A DNA stretch of 64,000 nt from Zavarzinia marina (GCF_021568905.1 NZ_JAKGSB010000004.1:1-64000); one strand, 5' to 3'. Counted from the first letter of the stretch, positions 18,452 to 27,640 are shown. Made by a program: numbers and translations. Notes: generated by a model from the letters alone, not told the origin.

Positions 18452-18928
18452 ATGCCAGCCGAGCTTACCGTCGTCACCGTCTCTTCCGTCGTCGCGGCGC
18501 CGCGTGCCGCGGTCTGGGCCCATGTCTCGACCTTCGAAGGCGTGAACGACGAACTCGGCCCCCTGGTCCGCATGAGCCATCCGGCGACGACGGCGGTACT
18601 GGACGAGAGCCTGCCCCTGGACCGGCCGCTGTTCCGGAGCTGGCTGCTGCTCTTCGGCGTGCTGCCCGTCGACTACGACCATATCGGCTTTGCCCATATC
18701 GCCGCCGGCTCGGGCTTCGCCGAACGCTCCACCATGGGCAGCCTGAAGGTCTGGCACCACGACCGCCGGCTGGAGGATGTGCCGGGCGGCACGCGGGTGA
18801 CCGACCGCCTGGCGTTCGCGCCGCGCCTGCCGGGCACGGCGGGGGTCGCGCGCAGGATCGTCGGTGCCTTGTTCCGCCACCGGCACCGGCGCCTTGCCCG
18901 GCGTTTCGGGGCGATCGCGGCCCCGTAA
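18452..18928 (+). CDS. SRPBCC (START/Bet v1-like) family protein
   Basis: A 158-residue protein with the pattern of SRPBCC lipid-binding-fold proteins: an N-terminal beta strand followed by APRAAVWAHVSTFEGVNDELGP, and a C-terminal amphipathic basic helix (GVARRIVGALFRHRHRRLARRF). No catalytic residues can be assigned. It is divergent from the nitronate monooxygenase gene and 92 bases upstream of panC, on the same strand as panC. Close relatives are annotated only as hypothetical. The ribosome-binding site is GAGAGGG. Function unknown; ligand binding or cyclase-like activity is only suggested by the fold. Confidence 0.78.
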   Translation: MPAELTVVTVSSVVAAPRAAVWAHVSTFEGVNDELGPLVRMSHPATTAVLDESLPLDRPLFRSWLLLFGVLPVDYDHIGFAHIAAGSGFAERSTMGSLKVWHHDRRLEDVPGGTRVTDRLAFAPRLPGTAGVARRIVGALFRHRHRRLARRFGAIAAP

Positions 18929-19020
18929 AGCCCGTAAAGATTGACTCGCAAGGCCGAGTGCCCTACTCGCGGGGCGAAATCCGACGCGATCGGATGAAGC
19001 CTATCGAGGAACGCCGCCCC

Positions 19021-19881
19021 ATGCCCGAGACCGCCACCCTGCCGCTGCCCGTGGCCCGTTCCGTCGCGGATCTGCGCCGGACCGTCCAGGCCTGGCGCGC
19101 GGCCGGCCTTCGCATCGGTTTCGTGCCCACCATGGGGGCGCTTCATGCCGGGCATCTGTCGCTGGTGGAAATGGCGGGCGCCCGCGCCGACCGCGTGGTG
19201 GTGTCGATCTTCGTGAACCCGACCCAGTTCGGCCCGAACGAGGATTTCACCAAATACCCCCGCCAGGAATCGTCCGACGCCGCCCGCCTCGCCGCCTTCG
19301 GCGTCGACCTGCTCTATGCGCCGCAGGTCGAGGAAATGTATCCGGCGGGCGCCTCGACCGTCGTTTCCGTCGGCAAGGTGACCGATCGCCTTGAAGGGGT
19401 CTATCGCCCCGGCCATTTCGACGGCGTCGCCACCGTCGTCGCCAAGCTTCTGAACCAGGTGCAGCCCCATGTCGCCGTCTTCGGCGAGAAGGATTACCAG
19501 CAACTGCTGGTGGTGCGCCGCCTCGTCGCCGATCTCGACATCGACACCGACATCGTGCCCGGCCCGACGGTGCGCGAGGCCGACGGCCTCGCCATGTCGT
19601 CGCGGAACGCCTATCTCTCGGACGACGACCGGGCCGTGGCCGCGTCCCTGCCCTCGGTGCTCAATTTCGTCGCCACCCAGCTTCGCACCGGGGCGGAAGC
19701 GGGCCCCCTGCTGGAGGCCGGGCGCAACCGTCTCCTGAAGGCGGGCTTCGCCGAGGTCCAGTACCTCGACCTCGCCGATGCCACGACGCTGGCCCCGATC
19801 GAAAAGGCGGACCGCCCGGCCCGCCTTCTCGTCGCCGCCAGACTCGGCAACACCCGCCTGATCGACAACGTCGCGGTCTGA
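19021..19881 (+). CDS. panC: Pantoate-beta-alanine ligase
   Basis: A 286-residue cytosolic enzyme that condenses pantoate and beta-alanine with ATP to give pantothenate, the vitamin B5 step of coenzyme A synthesis. The ATP-binding HIGH-type region TMGALHAGH is at residues 37-45; FVNPTQFGPNEDF, GHFDGVATVVAKL, FGEKDYQQL and the KMSKS-like MSSRNAYLS motifs are all present. ATG 19021 has GAGGAA about ten bases upstream; an in-frame ATG at 18994 lacks one. The gene converges with an enoyl-CoA hydratase gene 16 bases away. panB and panD are not in the window. Confidence 0.96.
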   Translation: MPETATLPLPVARSVADLRRTVQAWRAAGLRIGFVPTMGALHAGHLSLVEMAGARADRVVVSIFVNPTQFGPNEDFTKYPRQESSDAARLAAFGVDLLYAPQVEEMYPAGASTVVSVGKVTDRLEGVYRPGHFDGVATVVAKLLNQVQPHVAVFGEKDYQQLLVVRRLVADLDIDTDIVPGPTVREADGLAMSSRNAYLSDDDRAVAASLPSVLNFVATQLRTGAEAGPLLEAGRNRLLKAGFAEVQYLDLADATTLAPIEKADRPARLLVAARLGNTRLIDNVAV

Positions 19882-19897
19882 TCGGCCCTGCCCGGAA

Positions 19898-20734
19898 TCA
19901 GCCCTGCCAGGAGGGGCGGCGCTTTTCGAGGAAGGCGGAGAGGCCTTCCTTGGCTTCCTCGGTCGCGCGGCGCTTGGCGATCGCGGTCGCGGTCAGATCG
20001 TTGATGTCGTCGTCGATGGGCAGGAATTCCAGTTCGGCGACCAGGCTCTTGGCGCGGGCGACGGCACCGGGCGCATTCAGGAAGATCGCCTCGATCAGCT
20101 TGTCGGCGCGATGTTCGAGGGCGATCTCGTCCGGCAGGATTTCCGACACCAGGCCCATGCGCAGCGCCTCCGCCGCGTCGAAACGCTCCCCGGTCTGGAA
20201 ATAGCGGCGCGCGTTGCGGGCCCCGATGGCGCGCATGACATAGGGCGCGATGGTCGCCGGCATCAGGCCGATCTTCACCTCGGAGAGCGAGAAGGCCGCC
20301 TTGGGCGTCGCCAGCGCGATGTCGCAGCAGGCGACGAGGCCGACGCCGCCGCCATAGGCCGGTCCGTCGACCATGGCGATGGTCGGGATCGGCAGGCGGT
20401 CGAGACGGGCGAAGAGCGTGGCCAGCGCCTTGGCGTCGGTCAGATTCTCGTCATAGACCTGCACCGCCTGGCGGCGCATCCAGGAGAGGTCGCCGCCGGC
20501 CGAGAAGCTCTTGCCCTGGGCGCGGATGATCAGGGCGCGCACGCCTTCCTGGTTCGCCAGGTCGGCGAAGATGGTCGACAGGCGGTCGATGGTCAGTTCG
20601 TCGAAGCAATTGTGCTTCTCCGGCTTGGCCAGGGTGACGACGGCGAGGCCGGAGGGCGAGAAGCTGAGGTGCACGCCCGCCTCGAGTTCGGGCAGCGCCA
20701 TGCCGGGGGCGACGTCGGAAGGTTCGGTACTCAT
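19898..20734 (-). CDS. Enoyl-CoA hydratase/isomerase, methylglutaconyl-CoA hydratase-like
   Basis: A 278-residue crotonase-fold protein. Oxyanion-hole segments are FSAGGDLSWMRR and GPAYGGGVGLVACCDIA, and the active-site region is FSLSEVKIGLMPATIAPYV. The SWM and LMPATIAPYV signatures resemble LiuC-type methylglutaconyl-CoA hydratases of leucine/isovalerate breakdown. None of the usual partner genes (liuA, B, D) are next to it, so the exact substrate is open. It is followed, in the transcription direction, by panC in convergent orientation and is 50 bases downstream of the GFA gene. Confidence 0.82.
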   Translation of the reverse strand: MSTEPSDVAPGMALPELEAGVHLSFSPSGLAVVTLAKPEKHNCFDELTIDRLSTIFADLANQEGVRALIIRAQGKSFSAGGDLSWMRRQAVQVYDENLTDAKALATLFARLDRLPIPTIAMVDGPAYGGGVGLVACCDIALATPKAAFSLSEVKIGLMPATIAPYVMRAIGARNARRYFQTGERFDAAEALRMGLVSEILPDEIALEHRADKLIEAIFLNAPGAVARAKSLVAELEFLPIDDDINDLTATAIAKRRATEEAKEGLSAFLEKRRPSWQG

Positions 20735-20784
20735 GCTGGTTCCTCGTTGAGAGCGGCGGGGTTGGCCCCGTCATCTTGCTGTCG

Positions 20785-21204
20785 TCATTTCGCCGTTGGG
20801 ACATTGCCGTCCGGCCATTGGGGCAGGCCGTCGGCGATGTCGTAACTGTCGCCCTTGTCGGCTACGAAAATATGGTGCTGCTGGCGAAGCCCGGTCGGCA
20901 TGTCGAGGACGCCGATGGCGATGCCGACGTAATTGCCGCCCACTTCATCGAAGAACAGGGAGGCGCCGCATTCGCGGCAGAAGCCGCGCTTCGCCCTCGC
21001 GCTGGAGCGATACCAGGCGAGACCGCCCTGGTTCAGGAAGGTCAGGCGGTCGCGCCGGACCGAGGTATAGGGCCCCGGCGCGCCGTGCCAGCGCCGGCAC
21101 TGGGAGCAGTGGCAGACGGAAACCGGACCGAAGCGCCCTTGCGCGCGGAAACGCACGGCCCCGCACAGGCAGGCGCCGTGAAGGATCTTGTCCCGTTCGT
21201 CCAT
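20785..21204 (-). CDS. GFA family zinc protein (glutathione-dependent formaldehyde-activating fold)
   Basis: A 139-residue zinc protein. Conserved metal-binding cysteines are CLC (12, 14), CHCSQC (31-36) and CRECG around residue 90, the pattern of the Mss4-like GFA fold. The family is named for formaldehyde-glutathione adduct formation in Paracoccus, but most members are uncharacterised and that role is disputed. ATG 21204 follows GAGAGG; an in-frame upstream ATG at 21237 is less convincing. It is near, but not adjacent to, the copper cluster, and far from the formaldehyde genes at the left edge. Confidence 0.86.
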   Translation of the reverse strand: MDERDKILHGACLCGAVRFRAQGRFGPVSVCHCSQCRRWHGAPGPYTSVRRDRLTFLNQGGLAWYRSSARAKRGFCRECGASLFFDEVGGNYVGIAIGVLDMPTGLRQQHHIFVADKGDSYDIADGLPQWPDGNVPTAK

Positions 21205-21321
21205 ATGCCTCTCTCCCACCGGTGCCATGTTCGCCATGACGGCACGGAATGCAAATTGAATCTAATTCGATTTGCATTCCGGCAATTTGCATTCGGGCGA
21301 CTTGATGTCCGCGCCGCCGAC

Positions 21322-21726
21322 TCAGCCGTGACAATGATGCCCGCCCGCGAGGTCGTCGAGAATGGGACAATCCGGCCGATCGTCGCCATGGCAGGCTTCG
21401 GCCAGATGGCGGAGCGTACGGACCATGGACTGCAATTCGGCGATCTTCGCCTCCAGGGTCTCGACATGGGAGAGCGCCAGCGCCTTCACCTCGCCCGAGG
21501 CGCGGCTGCGATCGCGCCAGAGATCCAGCAACTCGCCGATGGCATCGAGGGAGAAGCCGAGGTCACGCGCACGGCGCACGAAGCGCAGCGTATCGACATC
21601 GGAAGCGCCATAGCGCCGATAGCCGGCGTCGGAGCGGCTGGCGGGCGCCAGCAGGCCGATCTGTTCGTAATGGCGGATCATCTTGGCCGAAACGCCGGAA
21701 GCTTCGGCCGCCTGTCCGATGTTCAT
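21322..21726 (-). CDS. cueR: Copper-responsive MerR-family regulator CueR
   Basis: A 134-residue transcription activator. The MerR winged-helix DNA-binding domain (MNIGQAAEASGVSAKMIRHYEQIGLL...YRRY) is followed by a coiled-coil dimerisation helix and a metal loop with Cys112 and Cys120 (CHGDDRPDC), the same numbering as the Cu(I) ligands of E. coli CueR. A short His/Cys-rich end (GGHHCHG) may add metal affinity. MerR-type activators of this class bind an inverted repeat between widely spaced -35 and -10 elements and distort DNA when Cu(I) or Ag(I) is bound. The gene is 15 bases after copA on the same strand, so it is probably autoregulated through the copA promoter. Confidence 0.95.
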   Translation of the reverse strand: MNIGQAAEASGVSAKMIRHYEQIGLLAPASRSDAGYRRYGASDVDTLRFVRRARDLGFSLDAIGELLDLWRDRSRASGEVKALALSHVETLEAKIAELQSMVRTLRHLAEACHGDDRPDCPILDDLAGGHHCHG

Positions 21727-21741
21727 CGTTACCTCCGCTTC

Positions 21742-23874
21742 TCAAGCCTTGCGCGCCGGATGCCAGCGCCGCAGCAGAAGGGCATTGCCGAGCACGCTGA
21801 CGCTGCTCGCCGCCATGGCGACCCCTGCCACCACCGGCGACAGCAGGCCGAAGGCGGCCAGCGGGATGCCCACCACATTATAGGCGAAGGCCCAGAACAG
21901 GTTGGAGCGGATCTTCGCGGCGACCGCCGCCGCGAGATCGAGGGCGGCGGGCACCAGCAGCGGATCGGGGCGCATCAGGGTGATGCCGGCGCTGGCCATG
22001 GCGACATCGACGCCGCCCGCCATGGCGATGCCGAGATCGGCGGCCGCCAGCGCCGGCGCATCGTTCAGCCCGTCGCCGACCATGGCGACACGGTGGCCGG
22101 CCTTCCGCTTTTCGCCGATCACCGCCGCCTTGTCGCCGGGCAGCACTTCCGCCGTGACGTCCGCGATGTTCAGGCGCGCGGCGATGGTCCGCGCCGCCGC
22201 CGCCCGGTCGCCGGACAGCATGGCACTGTCGATCTTGCGCGCGGCGAGTTCCACCACCGCCTCGGCGGCGCCGGGCCGGTCACTGTCCTCGAAGGCGAAA
22301 CGCGCGATCAGGCGATTGCCCGCCAGCAGCAGGCTTTCGGTGGCGCCGGGGGCGAGATCGTCCTCGGGCTCGGCGATCCCCGCCTCCCCCGCCGCGCGGG
22401 CGGAGCCGAGCAGATAGTCCGTCTCCCCCACCTTGCCGGCGACGCCGCGCCCGGCGATGTTGCGGCCTTCCGCCACCGCCGGCAGGGCGAGGCCGCGATC
22501 CGACGCCGCCTGACGCAGCGCCAGGCCGAGGGGATGGTCGCTCGATCCCTGAAGCGCGGCGGCGACGGCCAGCGCCGCGTCCTCCGAACCCTCCAGCGCC
22601 TTCATGGCGACGAGGCGGGGCTTGCCTTCGGTCAATGTGCCGGTCTTGTCGAAGATCACGAGGTCGATGCGCCGCGCCTCCTCGAGGGCGGCGGGATCGC
22701 GGATCAGGATGCCGTGTTTCGCCGCCAGCCCGGTGCCGACCATGATCGCCGCCGGCGTCGCGAGACCCAGCGCGCAGGGACAGGCGATGACGAGGACGGC
22801 GACGCCGTGGATGATCGCCGTCTCCGCCGGCACGCCGGCGATGAACCAGCCGGCCATGGTGATCACGGCGATGGCCACCACCACGGGCACGAAGATCGCC
22901 GCGATCCGGTCGACCAGTCGCTGGATCGGCGGCTTGGCGGCCTGGGCATCCGCCACCATGCGCATGACGGAGCCGAGGAAGGAGCCTTCCCCCATCACCG
23001 TCACGCGGACGATCAGCCGGCCCTCGCCGTTCACCGAACCGCCCACCACCGGATCGCCGGCCTGCTTCTGGACCGGCAGGCTCTCGCCCGTCAGCAGAGA
23101 TTCGTCGAGGGCGGAGGCGCCGTCCTCGATCTCGCCGTCGGCCGGCAGCCGGGCCCCGGCGCGGACGACGATGCGGTCCCCCGGTTTCAGGCTGTCGGCC
23201 GGAACCTCGGTCTCGCGCCCGTCGGCATCGAGGCGGATGGCGCGGTCGGGCCGCAATCTGGCCAGGGCCCGCAGCGCCGCCCCGGTCTCGCGCTTCGCCC
23301 GCGCCTCCATGTATTTGCCGAGCAGCACCAGCGCGATCACCGAGGCCGAGGCTTCGAAATAGAGGTGTCCGCCGCCATGGGCGACCATCAGATAGAGGCT
23401 GAGGCCATAGGCGGCCGAGGTGCCGAGCGCGACCAGCACGTCCATATTGCCGGCCCCGGCCCGAAGCGCCTTGAACCCATGCCAGTAGAAGCGCCAGCCC
23501 AGCCCGGCCTGGACGACGCTGGCGATGGCAAGCTGGACATAGGCCGGCAGCATGGCGCCCGGCACCAGCATGAGCAGGACCAGCGGTGCCGCCAGCACGA
23601 GGCCCGCCACGACTTCCCAGAGCCGGGGACCGCCGTGTTCGGGCCCGGGGGCGAATTCATCCGTCGCCGGGGTGGCGTCATAGCCGGCATCCTCCACCGC
23701 CTCGATCAGGGCGGCGGTGGGGGCGTCGCCCGCCACGCGGGCGATTTCGGTCGCGAGATTGACGGTGGCGTCGGCGACGCCGGGCACCGCCTTCAGGGCT
23801 TTCTCGACCCGCGCGACGCAGGAGGCGCAGGTCATGCCCTCGATTCTGAGGGTGGCGGTTCTGGATGTGGTCAT
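21742..23874 (-). CDS. copA: Copper-exporting P1B-type ATPase CopA
   Basis: A 710-residue inner-membrane pump that exports Cu(I) with ATP. One N-terminal heavy-metal-associated domain carries GMTCASC (Cys16, Cys19); the transmembrane metal site CPC is at 365-367; TGES (262-265) and the phosphorylation motif DKTGT (Asp409) are intact, followed by SDHPLGLAL and GDGLNDAPALAAADLGIA. Eight membrane helices are expected. Expression is likely driven by the CueR-type promoter at 23898-23928. Downstream cueR is co-directional and copZ divergent, giving a compact copper-tolerance regulon. copA homologues usually need only glutathione- or CopZ-bound copper as substrate. Confidence 0.97.
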   Translation of the reverse strand: MTTSRTATLRIEGMTCASCVARVEKALKAVPGVADATVNLATEIARVAGDAPTAALIEAVEDAGYDATPATDEFAPGPEHGGPRLWEVVAGLVLAAPLVLLMLVPGAMLPAYVQLAIASVVQAGLGWRFYWHGFKALRAGAGNMDVLVALGTSAAYGLSLYLMVAHGGGHLYFEASASVIALVLLGKYMEARAKRETGAALRALARLRPDRAIRLDADGRETEVPADSLKPGDRIVVRAGARLPADGEIEDGASALDESLLTGESLPVQKQAGDPVVGGSVNGEGRLIVRVTVMGEGSFLGSVMRMVADAQAAKPPIQRLVDRIAAIFVPVVVAIAVITMAGWFIAGVPAETAIIHGVAVLVIACPCALGLATPAAIMVGTGLAAKHGILIRDPAALEEARRIDLVIFDKTGTLTEGKPRLVAMKALEGSEDAALAVAAALQGSSDHPLGLALRQAASDRGLALPAVAEGRNIAGRGVAGKVGETDYLLGSARAAGEAGIAEPEDDLAPGATESLLLAGNRLIARFAFEDSDRPGAAEAVVELAARKIDSAMLSGDRAAAARTIAARLNIADVTAEVLPGDKAAVIGEKRKAGHRVAMVGDGLNDAPALAAADLGIAMAGGVDVAMASAGITLMRPDPLLVPAALDLAAAVAAKIRSNLFWAFAYNVVGIPLAAFGLLSPVVAGVAMAASSVSVLGNALLLRRWHPARKA

Positions 23875-23897
23875 GGTTCTTCACCTTTCATGACCAC

Positions 23898-23928
23898 AGC
23901 CAACACCTTCCCATCGTTGGAAGGTCAA
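23898..23928 (-). promoter_or_regulatory. CueR-type copA promoter/operator
   Basis: On the minus strand a -35 TTGACC (23928-23923) overlaps the perfect inverted repeat ACCTTCC-N7-GGAAGGT (23905-23925), and a weak -10 TTGGCT begins 19 bases after the -35. The repeat sequence and the extended 19-bp spacer match CueR-controlled promoters. copA starts 24 bases downstream of the -10. Confidence 0.88.
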
Positions 23929-23954
23929 GCGGCAAAATGCAGCATCGAGCACCC

Positions 23955-23985
23955 TTGACCTTCCCACTGTGGGAAGCCCCACATA
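23955..23985 (+). promoter_or_regulatory. CueR-type copZ promoter/operator
   Basis: TTGACC at 23955-23960, followed 19 bases later by CACATA (23980-23985), encloses ACCTTCC-N7-GGAAGCC (23958-23978), a copy of the copA operator with two changes in the right half-site. It is oriented toward copZ, whose ATG is at 24014 behind AGGAGAA. Confidence 0.83.
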
Positions 23986-24013
23986 GGGAGCGTGTCGAGA
24001 CAGGAGAACGACC

Positions 24014-24214
24014 ATGCAAGTGTTGAACGTGACCGGCATGACCTGCGGTGGCTGCGTCAAATCGGTCGAGAAGGCGGTGGCAAAGGCGGCGCCGGACCTC
24101 GCCATCACCGTGGATCTGGCCGAAGGCAAGGTAAGCTTCGCCGACGGTGTCGATCCGGCGCCCGTGATCGCCGCGATCGAGCGCGCGGGCTTCGAGGCGA
24201 AGCCCGCGGCCTGA
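24014..24214 (+). CDS. copZ: Copper chaperone CopZ
   Basis: A 66-residue heavy-metal-associated domain protein with the Cu(I)-binding motif GMTCGGC (Cys11, Cys14) and the ferredoxin-like beta-alpha-beta-beta-alpha-beta pattern. It would shuttle cytosolic Cu(I) to CopA. It is divergent from copA and has its own CueR-like operator 36 bases upstream of the start, so it should be induced together with the pump. AGGAGAA precedes the ATG. Confidence 0.94.
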   Translation: MQVLNVTGMTCGGCVKSVEKAVAKAAPDLAITVDLAEGKVSFADGVDPAPVIAAIERAGFEAKPAA

Positions 24215-24236
24215 TCGGCGACCTGACTGACCGCGA

Positions 24237-24929
24237 TCAGCGGCGGTCGAGCCAGCGGTGGACGATGCCGGCGATCACCGCGCCGGCGATGGGGGCGACC
24301 CAGAACAGCCAGAGTTGCGCCAGCGCCCAATCCCCGGCGAAGAGCGCCGGGCCGGTGCTGCGCGCCGGATTGACCGACGTATTGGTGACCGGGATGCTGA
24401 TCAGATGGATCAGGGTCAGGGCGAGGCCGATGGCGATCGGCGCGAAGCCCTTGGGCGCGCGGTCGCTGGTCGAGCCCAGGATGATCATCAGGAAGACGAA
24501 GGTCAGCACCACTTCGGTGACGGCGGCGGCCCCCAGGGAATAGCCGCCCGGCGAATGTTCGCCGTAGCCGTTGGAGGCGAAGCCAGCACCGACATCGAAG
24601 GCGGGAATGCCGGTCGCGATGGCATAGAGCACGGTACTGCCGACGATCGCGCCCAGCACCTGCGCGACGATATAGGGCGCGGCGCGGCCGGCCTCGAACT
24701 TGCCGCCGGCGACGAGGCCGAGGGTGACGGCCGGATTGAAATGGCCGCCCGAGATATGGCCGAAGGCGAAGGCGCCAGTCAGCACGGTCAGACCGAAGGC
24801 GAGCGAGACGCCGGCGAAGCCGATGCCGAGGTCGGGCACGCCGGCCGCGAGAACGGCACTGCCGGTACCGCCAAGCACCAGCCAGAAGGTGCCGATGAAT
24901 TCGGCCGCCAGGGGACGCGAAAGGGACAT
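24237..24929 (-). CDS. aqpZ: Aquaporin Z
   Basis: A 230-residue inner-membrane water channel with six helices. Both half-helix motifs are intact: NPAVTL at 65-70 and NPARST at 187-192, and [13 protein letters not shown] and [16 protein letters not shown] are typical of AqpZ rather than glycerol facilitators. The frame is open upstream for another 55 codons, but alignment with the family and the [18 protein letters not shown] beginning place the start at 24929, with GGAGAGAA upstream. Convergent with copZ (22 bases) and divergent from fdhD. No regulatory site is recognised, although CGGATTTCC occurs twice in the divergent gap (25004 and 25031). Confidence 0.94.
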   Translation of the reverse strand: MSLSRPLAAEFIGTFWLVLGGTGSAVLAAGVPDLGIGFAGVSLAFGLTVLTGAFAFGHISGGHFNPAVTLGLVAGGKFEAGRAAPYIVAQVLGAIVGSTVLYAIATGIPAFDVGAGFASNGYGEHSPGGYSLGAAAVTEVVLTFVFLMIILGSTSDRAPKGFAPIAIGLALTLIHLISIPVTNTSVNPARSTGPALFAGDWALAQLWLFWVAPIAGAVIAGIVHRWLDRR

Positions 24930-25122
24930 GTGGGTTTCTCTCCTCGATGACGGATCGGCACGCATGAATTGTTGTTGCGCCGCCGCATGCAAGGCTTTAC
25001 GGCCGGATTTCCTACGAAATGGTAAATCGTCGGATTTCCATGCCGCGCCACCCGTCGGCGCGGCCTGTTGACGCTTCCGCGCCGCTAGGTCCACAACAGT
25101 CGGGACCGAGGAGAAGAGGCCG

Positions 25123-25950
25123 ATGCCCGACGAGACGTGCCCCCCGCCCCATCCGACGCTGTTGCGCCACCCGGGCCTGCGCCGCGACGACGACGGCGGG
25201 TGCTCGACGATCGACGACGTGCTGGCGAACGAAGTGCCGGTGGCCCTGGTCTACAACGGCATTTCCCATGCCGTGATGATGGCGAGCCCGGCCGATCTGG
25301 AGGATTTCGCCATCGGCTTCTCGCTGGCCGAGGGCATCGTCGAGCGCGCGGCCGAGATCCGCGACATCGAGCGTATCGACCACGATGCCGGCATCGAACT
25401 GACGATCGAAATCGCGCCCGCGCGCTTCGCCGGCCTGAAGGAACGACGCCGCAGCCTGACCGGGCGCACCGGCTGCGGCCTCTGCGGCATCGAGAGCCTG
25501 GAGGCCCTGGACCTGATCCGCCCCGGCACGGTGCCGGCCGGCCCGACCATCGGCGCCGATGTGATCGCCACCGCCATGGCGGGACTTGCCGCCGGCCAGG
25601 CCTTGAACCGGGAGAGCCACGCCGTCCATGCCGCCGGTTTCGCCGGGCCCGACGGTGCCGTGCGTCTGATCCGGGAGGACGTCGGGCGTCACAATGCGGT
25701 CGACAAGCTGACCGGTGCCATGGCCCGCGCCGGCCTCGATCCCGCCGCCGGCTTCATGGTGGTGACCAGCCGCTGTTCCTATGAAATCGTCCAGAAGGCG
25801 GCGCGCGCCGGCATTGCCGTGGTCTGCGCCGTTTCCGCCCCGACGGCGCTGGCGGTCCGACTGGCGGAGGGACTCGGCATGACCCTGGTCGCCTTCGCGC
25901 GCGGGCCGCGCCATACGATCTTCAGCCATGCCGAACGGATCCGTCCATGA
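25123..25950 (+). CDS. fdhD: Formate dehydrogenase accessory sulfurtransferase FdhD
   Basis: A 275-residue protein that transfers sulfur from a cysteine desulfurase to the bis-MGD cofactor before its insertion into formate dehydrogenase; without it the enzyme is inactive. The essential CxxC is CGLCG at Cys118 and Cys121; [14 protein letters not shown] and [19 protein letters not shown] are family signatures. It starts the run fdhD-mobB-moeA-mobA-lysR-fdsGBAD, whose genes overlap by ATGA, and its stop overlaps the mobB start. GAGGAGAAGAGG provides a strong ribosome-binding site. The context fits its specific job, maturing the FdsA subunit encoded 5 kb downstream. Confidence 0.96.
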   Translation: MPDETCPPPHPTLLRHPGLRRDDDGGCSTIDDVLANEVPVALVYNGISHAVMMASPADLEDFAIGFSLAEGIVERAAEIRDIERIDHDAGIELTIEIAPARFAGLKERRRSLTGRTGCGLCGIESLEALDLIRPGTVPAGPTIGADVIATAMAGLAAGQALNRESHAVHAAGFAGPDGAVRLIREDVGRHNAVDKLTGAMARAGLDPAAGFMVVTSRCSYEIVQKAARAGIAVVCAVSAPTALAVRLAEGLGMTLVAFARGPRHTIFSHAERIRP

Positions 25951-26444
25951 CCAAGCTGATCGGCTTCGCCGGCTGGAGCGGCAGCGGCAAGACCACCCTG
26001 GTCACACGCCTGATCCCCGCCCTGATCGAAAGCGGGCGCCGCGTCTCCACCGTCAAGCACGCCCATCACGATTTCGACGTCGACCAGCCGGGCAAGGACA
26101 GCCACGACCACCGGATGGCCGGCGCCCATGAAGTCCTCGTCGCCTCGTCGCGGCGCTTCGCCCTGATGCATGAATATCGCGGCGAGCCCGAACTGACGCT
26201 CGACGCCCTGATCGCGAAACTGGCGCCGGTCGACGTTGTGATCGTCGAAGGTTTCAAGCGCGACCCGATCCCCAAGATCGAGGTCCATCGGCCCGAGGTG
26301 GGAAAGCCCCTGCTGCAGCCGGACGATCCCCATATCGTCGCGGTGGCGAGCCCGGCGCCGCTCGCCGGCGTGCCGGTGCCCCATCTGCCGCTCGACGATC
26401 TGGACGCCGTTCTCGCCTTTCTGATCGAAAGGGATCTGGTTTGA
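25947..26444 (+). CDS. mobB: Molybdopterin-guanine dinucleotide biosynthesis protein MobB
   Basis: A 165-residue P-loop GTP-binding protein that assists MobA in making the guanine dinucleotide form of the molybdenum cofactor. The Walker A motif is GWSGSGKTT at residues 9-17; TVKHAHHDFDVDQPGKDSHDHR and VEGFKRDPIPKIEVHR are characteristic of MobB. Its ATG overlaps the fdhD stop (ATGA) and its own stop overlaps the TTG proposed as the moeA start, indicating translational coupling. Confidence 0.95.
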   Translation: MTKLIGFAGWSGSGKTTLVTRLIPALIESGRRVSTVKHAHHDFDVDQPGKDSHDHRMAGAHEVLVASSRRFALMHEYRGEPELTLDALIAKLAPVDVVIVEGFKRDPIPKIEVHRPEVGKPLLQPDDPHIVAVASPAPLAGVPVPHLPLDDLDAVLAFLIERDLV

Positions 26445-27640
26445 GCCGTCGCCTGCCCATGATCACCCTGGACGATGCGCTGGCGCTGATCGCCGCCCGC
26501 TTCGGCCCCGCGACCGCCTCCGTCGAGGTCGACAGCGCGAGCGCCCCGGGCCGCGTGCTGGCCGCCGAAGTCACGGCGACGGCGCCCCTGCCGGCGGCGG
26601 ACAATTCGGCCGTGGACGGTTATGCCCTCGGCCCCGGCGACGGGCCGTTCCGGATCGTGGGACGTTCCGCCGCCGGCCATCCCCTGGCCGGGCCCCTCGG
26701 TGAAGGCGAAGCCGCGCGCATCTTCACCGGCGCCGTCGTGCCCGAAGGCACCCTTCGCGTCGCGATGCAGGAATGCTGCCGGCTGGACGGGGCCCTGGTG
26801 GTGCCCGAGCCGCCACCGCCGCCCGGCGCCAACATCCGCCGGGCGGGCGAAGTGCTGAAACCCGGGGATGTGGTGCTGCCCGCCGGCCTCAGGATCGGCG
26901 CCCTGCATCTCGGGCTGCTGGCCGACATCGGCTGCACGCACCTCGCCGTCCGGGCGCCGCTCAGGGTGGCGCTGCTGTCCAGCGGCGACGAATTGCGCCC
27001 GGCGGGCAGCCCGGTCGCCCCCCATCAGGTCATCGACAGCAACCGGCCCCTGATGCGCGGTCTCCTGACGCGGCTCGGCTGCGACCTCAGGGAATGGCCG
27101 ATCCTGCCGGACGACCGGGCGGCCATCGCCGACGCCTTGACCATGGCCGCCGCCGAGAACGACCTTGTGATCACCACCGCCGGCATGTCGGTGGGGGAGG
27201 AGGATCACATCCCCGCCGTCATCCGCGCCGCCGGCACCATGCTGTTCCACCGCGTCGCCCTGAAGCCGGGGCGGCCGGTCGGCCTCGGCCTGATCGGGGG
27301 AACACCCGTGCTCGGCCTGCCGGGCAATCCCGGCGCGGTCGCCGTCACCTTCGCCCTGATCGGGCAATGTCTGGTCCGCCTGCTGGCGGGGGAAATGCCG
27401 CGTCCCCTGCCCCGGCTGACCCTGCCCGCCGATTTTTCCTACGAGAAGCCGGCGGGCGACCGCGCCCTGCTGCCCGGCCGCCTCGGCCCGCGGGGTATCG
27501 AGCGGGTCGCGCGCAATGCCGCCGGCAATCTGGCCTGGACCGTGGGCGCCGACGGTTTCATCGAGATCGCGGAGGCCACGCAACGCATCGCCCCCGGCGA
27601 TCCCGTCGCCTTCCTGCCCTTTTCGGGAGTCCTGCCATGA
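26441..27640 (+). CDS. moeA: Molybdopterin molybdenumtransferase MoeA
   Basis: A 399-residue protein that inserts molybdate into adenylylated molybdopterin. Family motifs include PLPAADNSAVDGYAL near residue 48-62, RIFTGAVVPEG, ANIRRAGEVLKPGD and the TTAGMSVGEEDHIP and GLPGNPGAVAVTF segments of the MoCF-binding domain. The start is ambiguous: TTG 26441 overlaps the mobB stop and has AAAGGGAT upstream, while ATG 26459 is a normal codon without a clear ribosome-binding site; I list the TTG. Its stop overlaps the mobA start. Confidence 0.94.
   Translation: MSRRLPMITLDDALALIAARFGPATASVEVDSASAPGRVLAAEVTATAPLPAADNSAVDGYALGPGDGPFRIVGRSAAGHPLAGPLGEGEAARIFTGAVVPEGTLRVAMQECCRLDGALVVPEPPPPPGANIRRAGEVLKPGDVVLPAGLRIGALHLGLLADIGCTHLAVRAPLRVALLSSGDELRPAGSPVAPHQVIDSNRPLMRGLLTRLGCDLREWPILPDDRAAIADALTMAAAENDLVITTAGMSVGEEDHIPAVIRAAGTMLFHRVALKPGRPVGLGLIGGTPVLGLPGNPGAVAVTFALIGQCLVRLLAGEMPRPLPRLTLPADFSYEKPAGDRALLPGRLGPRGIERVARNAAGNLAWTVGADGFIEIAEATQRIAPGDPVAFLPFSGVLP

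Noticed and set aside
20776-23958. Open frame of more than 1000 codons on the plus strand across cueR and copA.
   Set aside because: Antisense to two well-defined genes; His/Asp/Arg-rich composition and no domain similarity.
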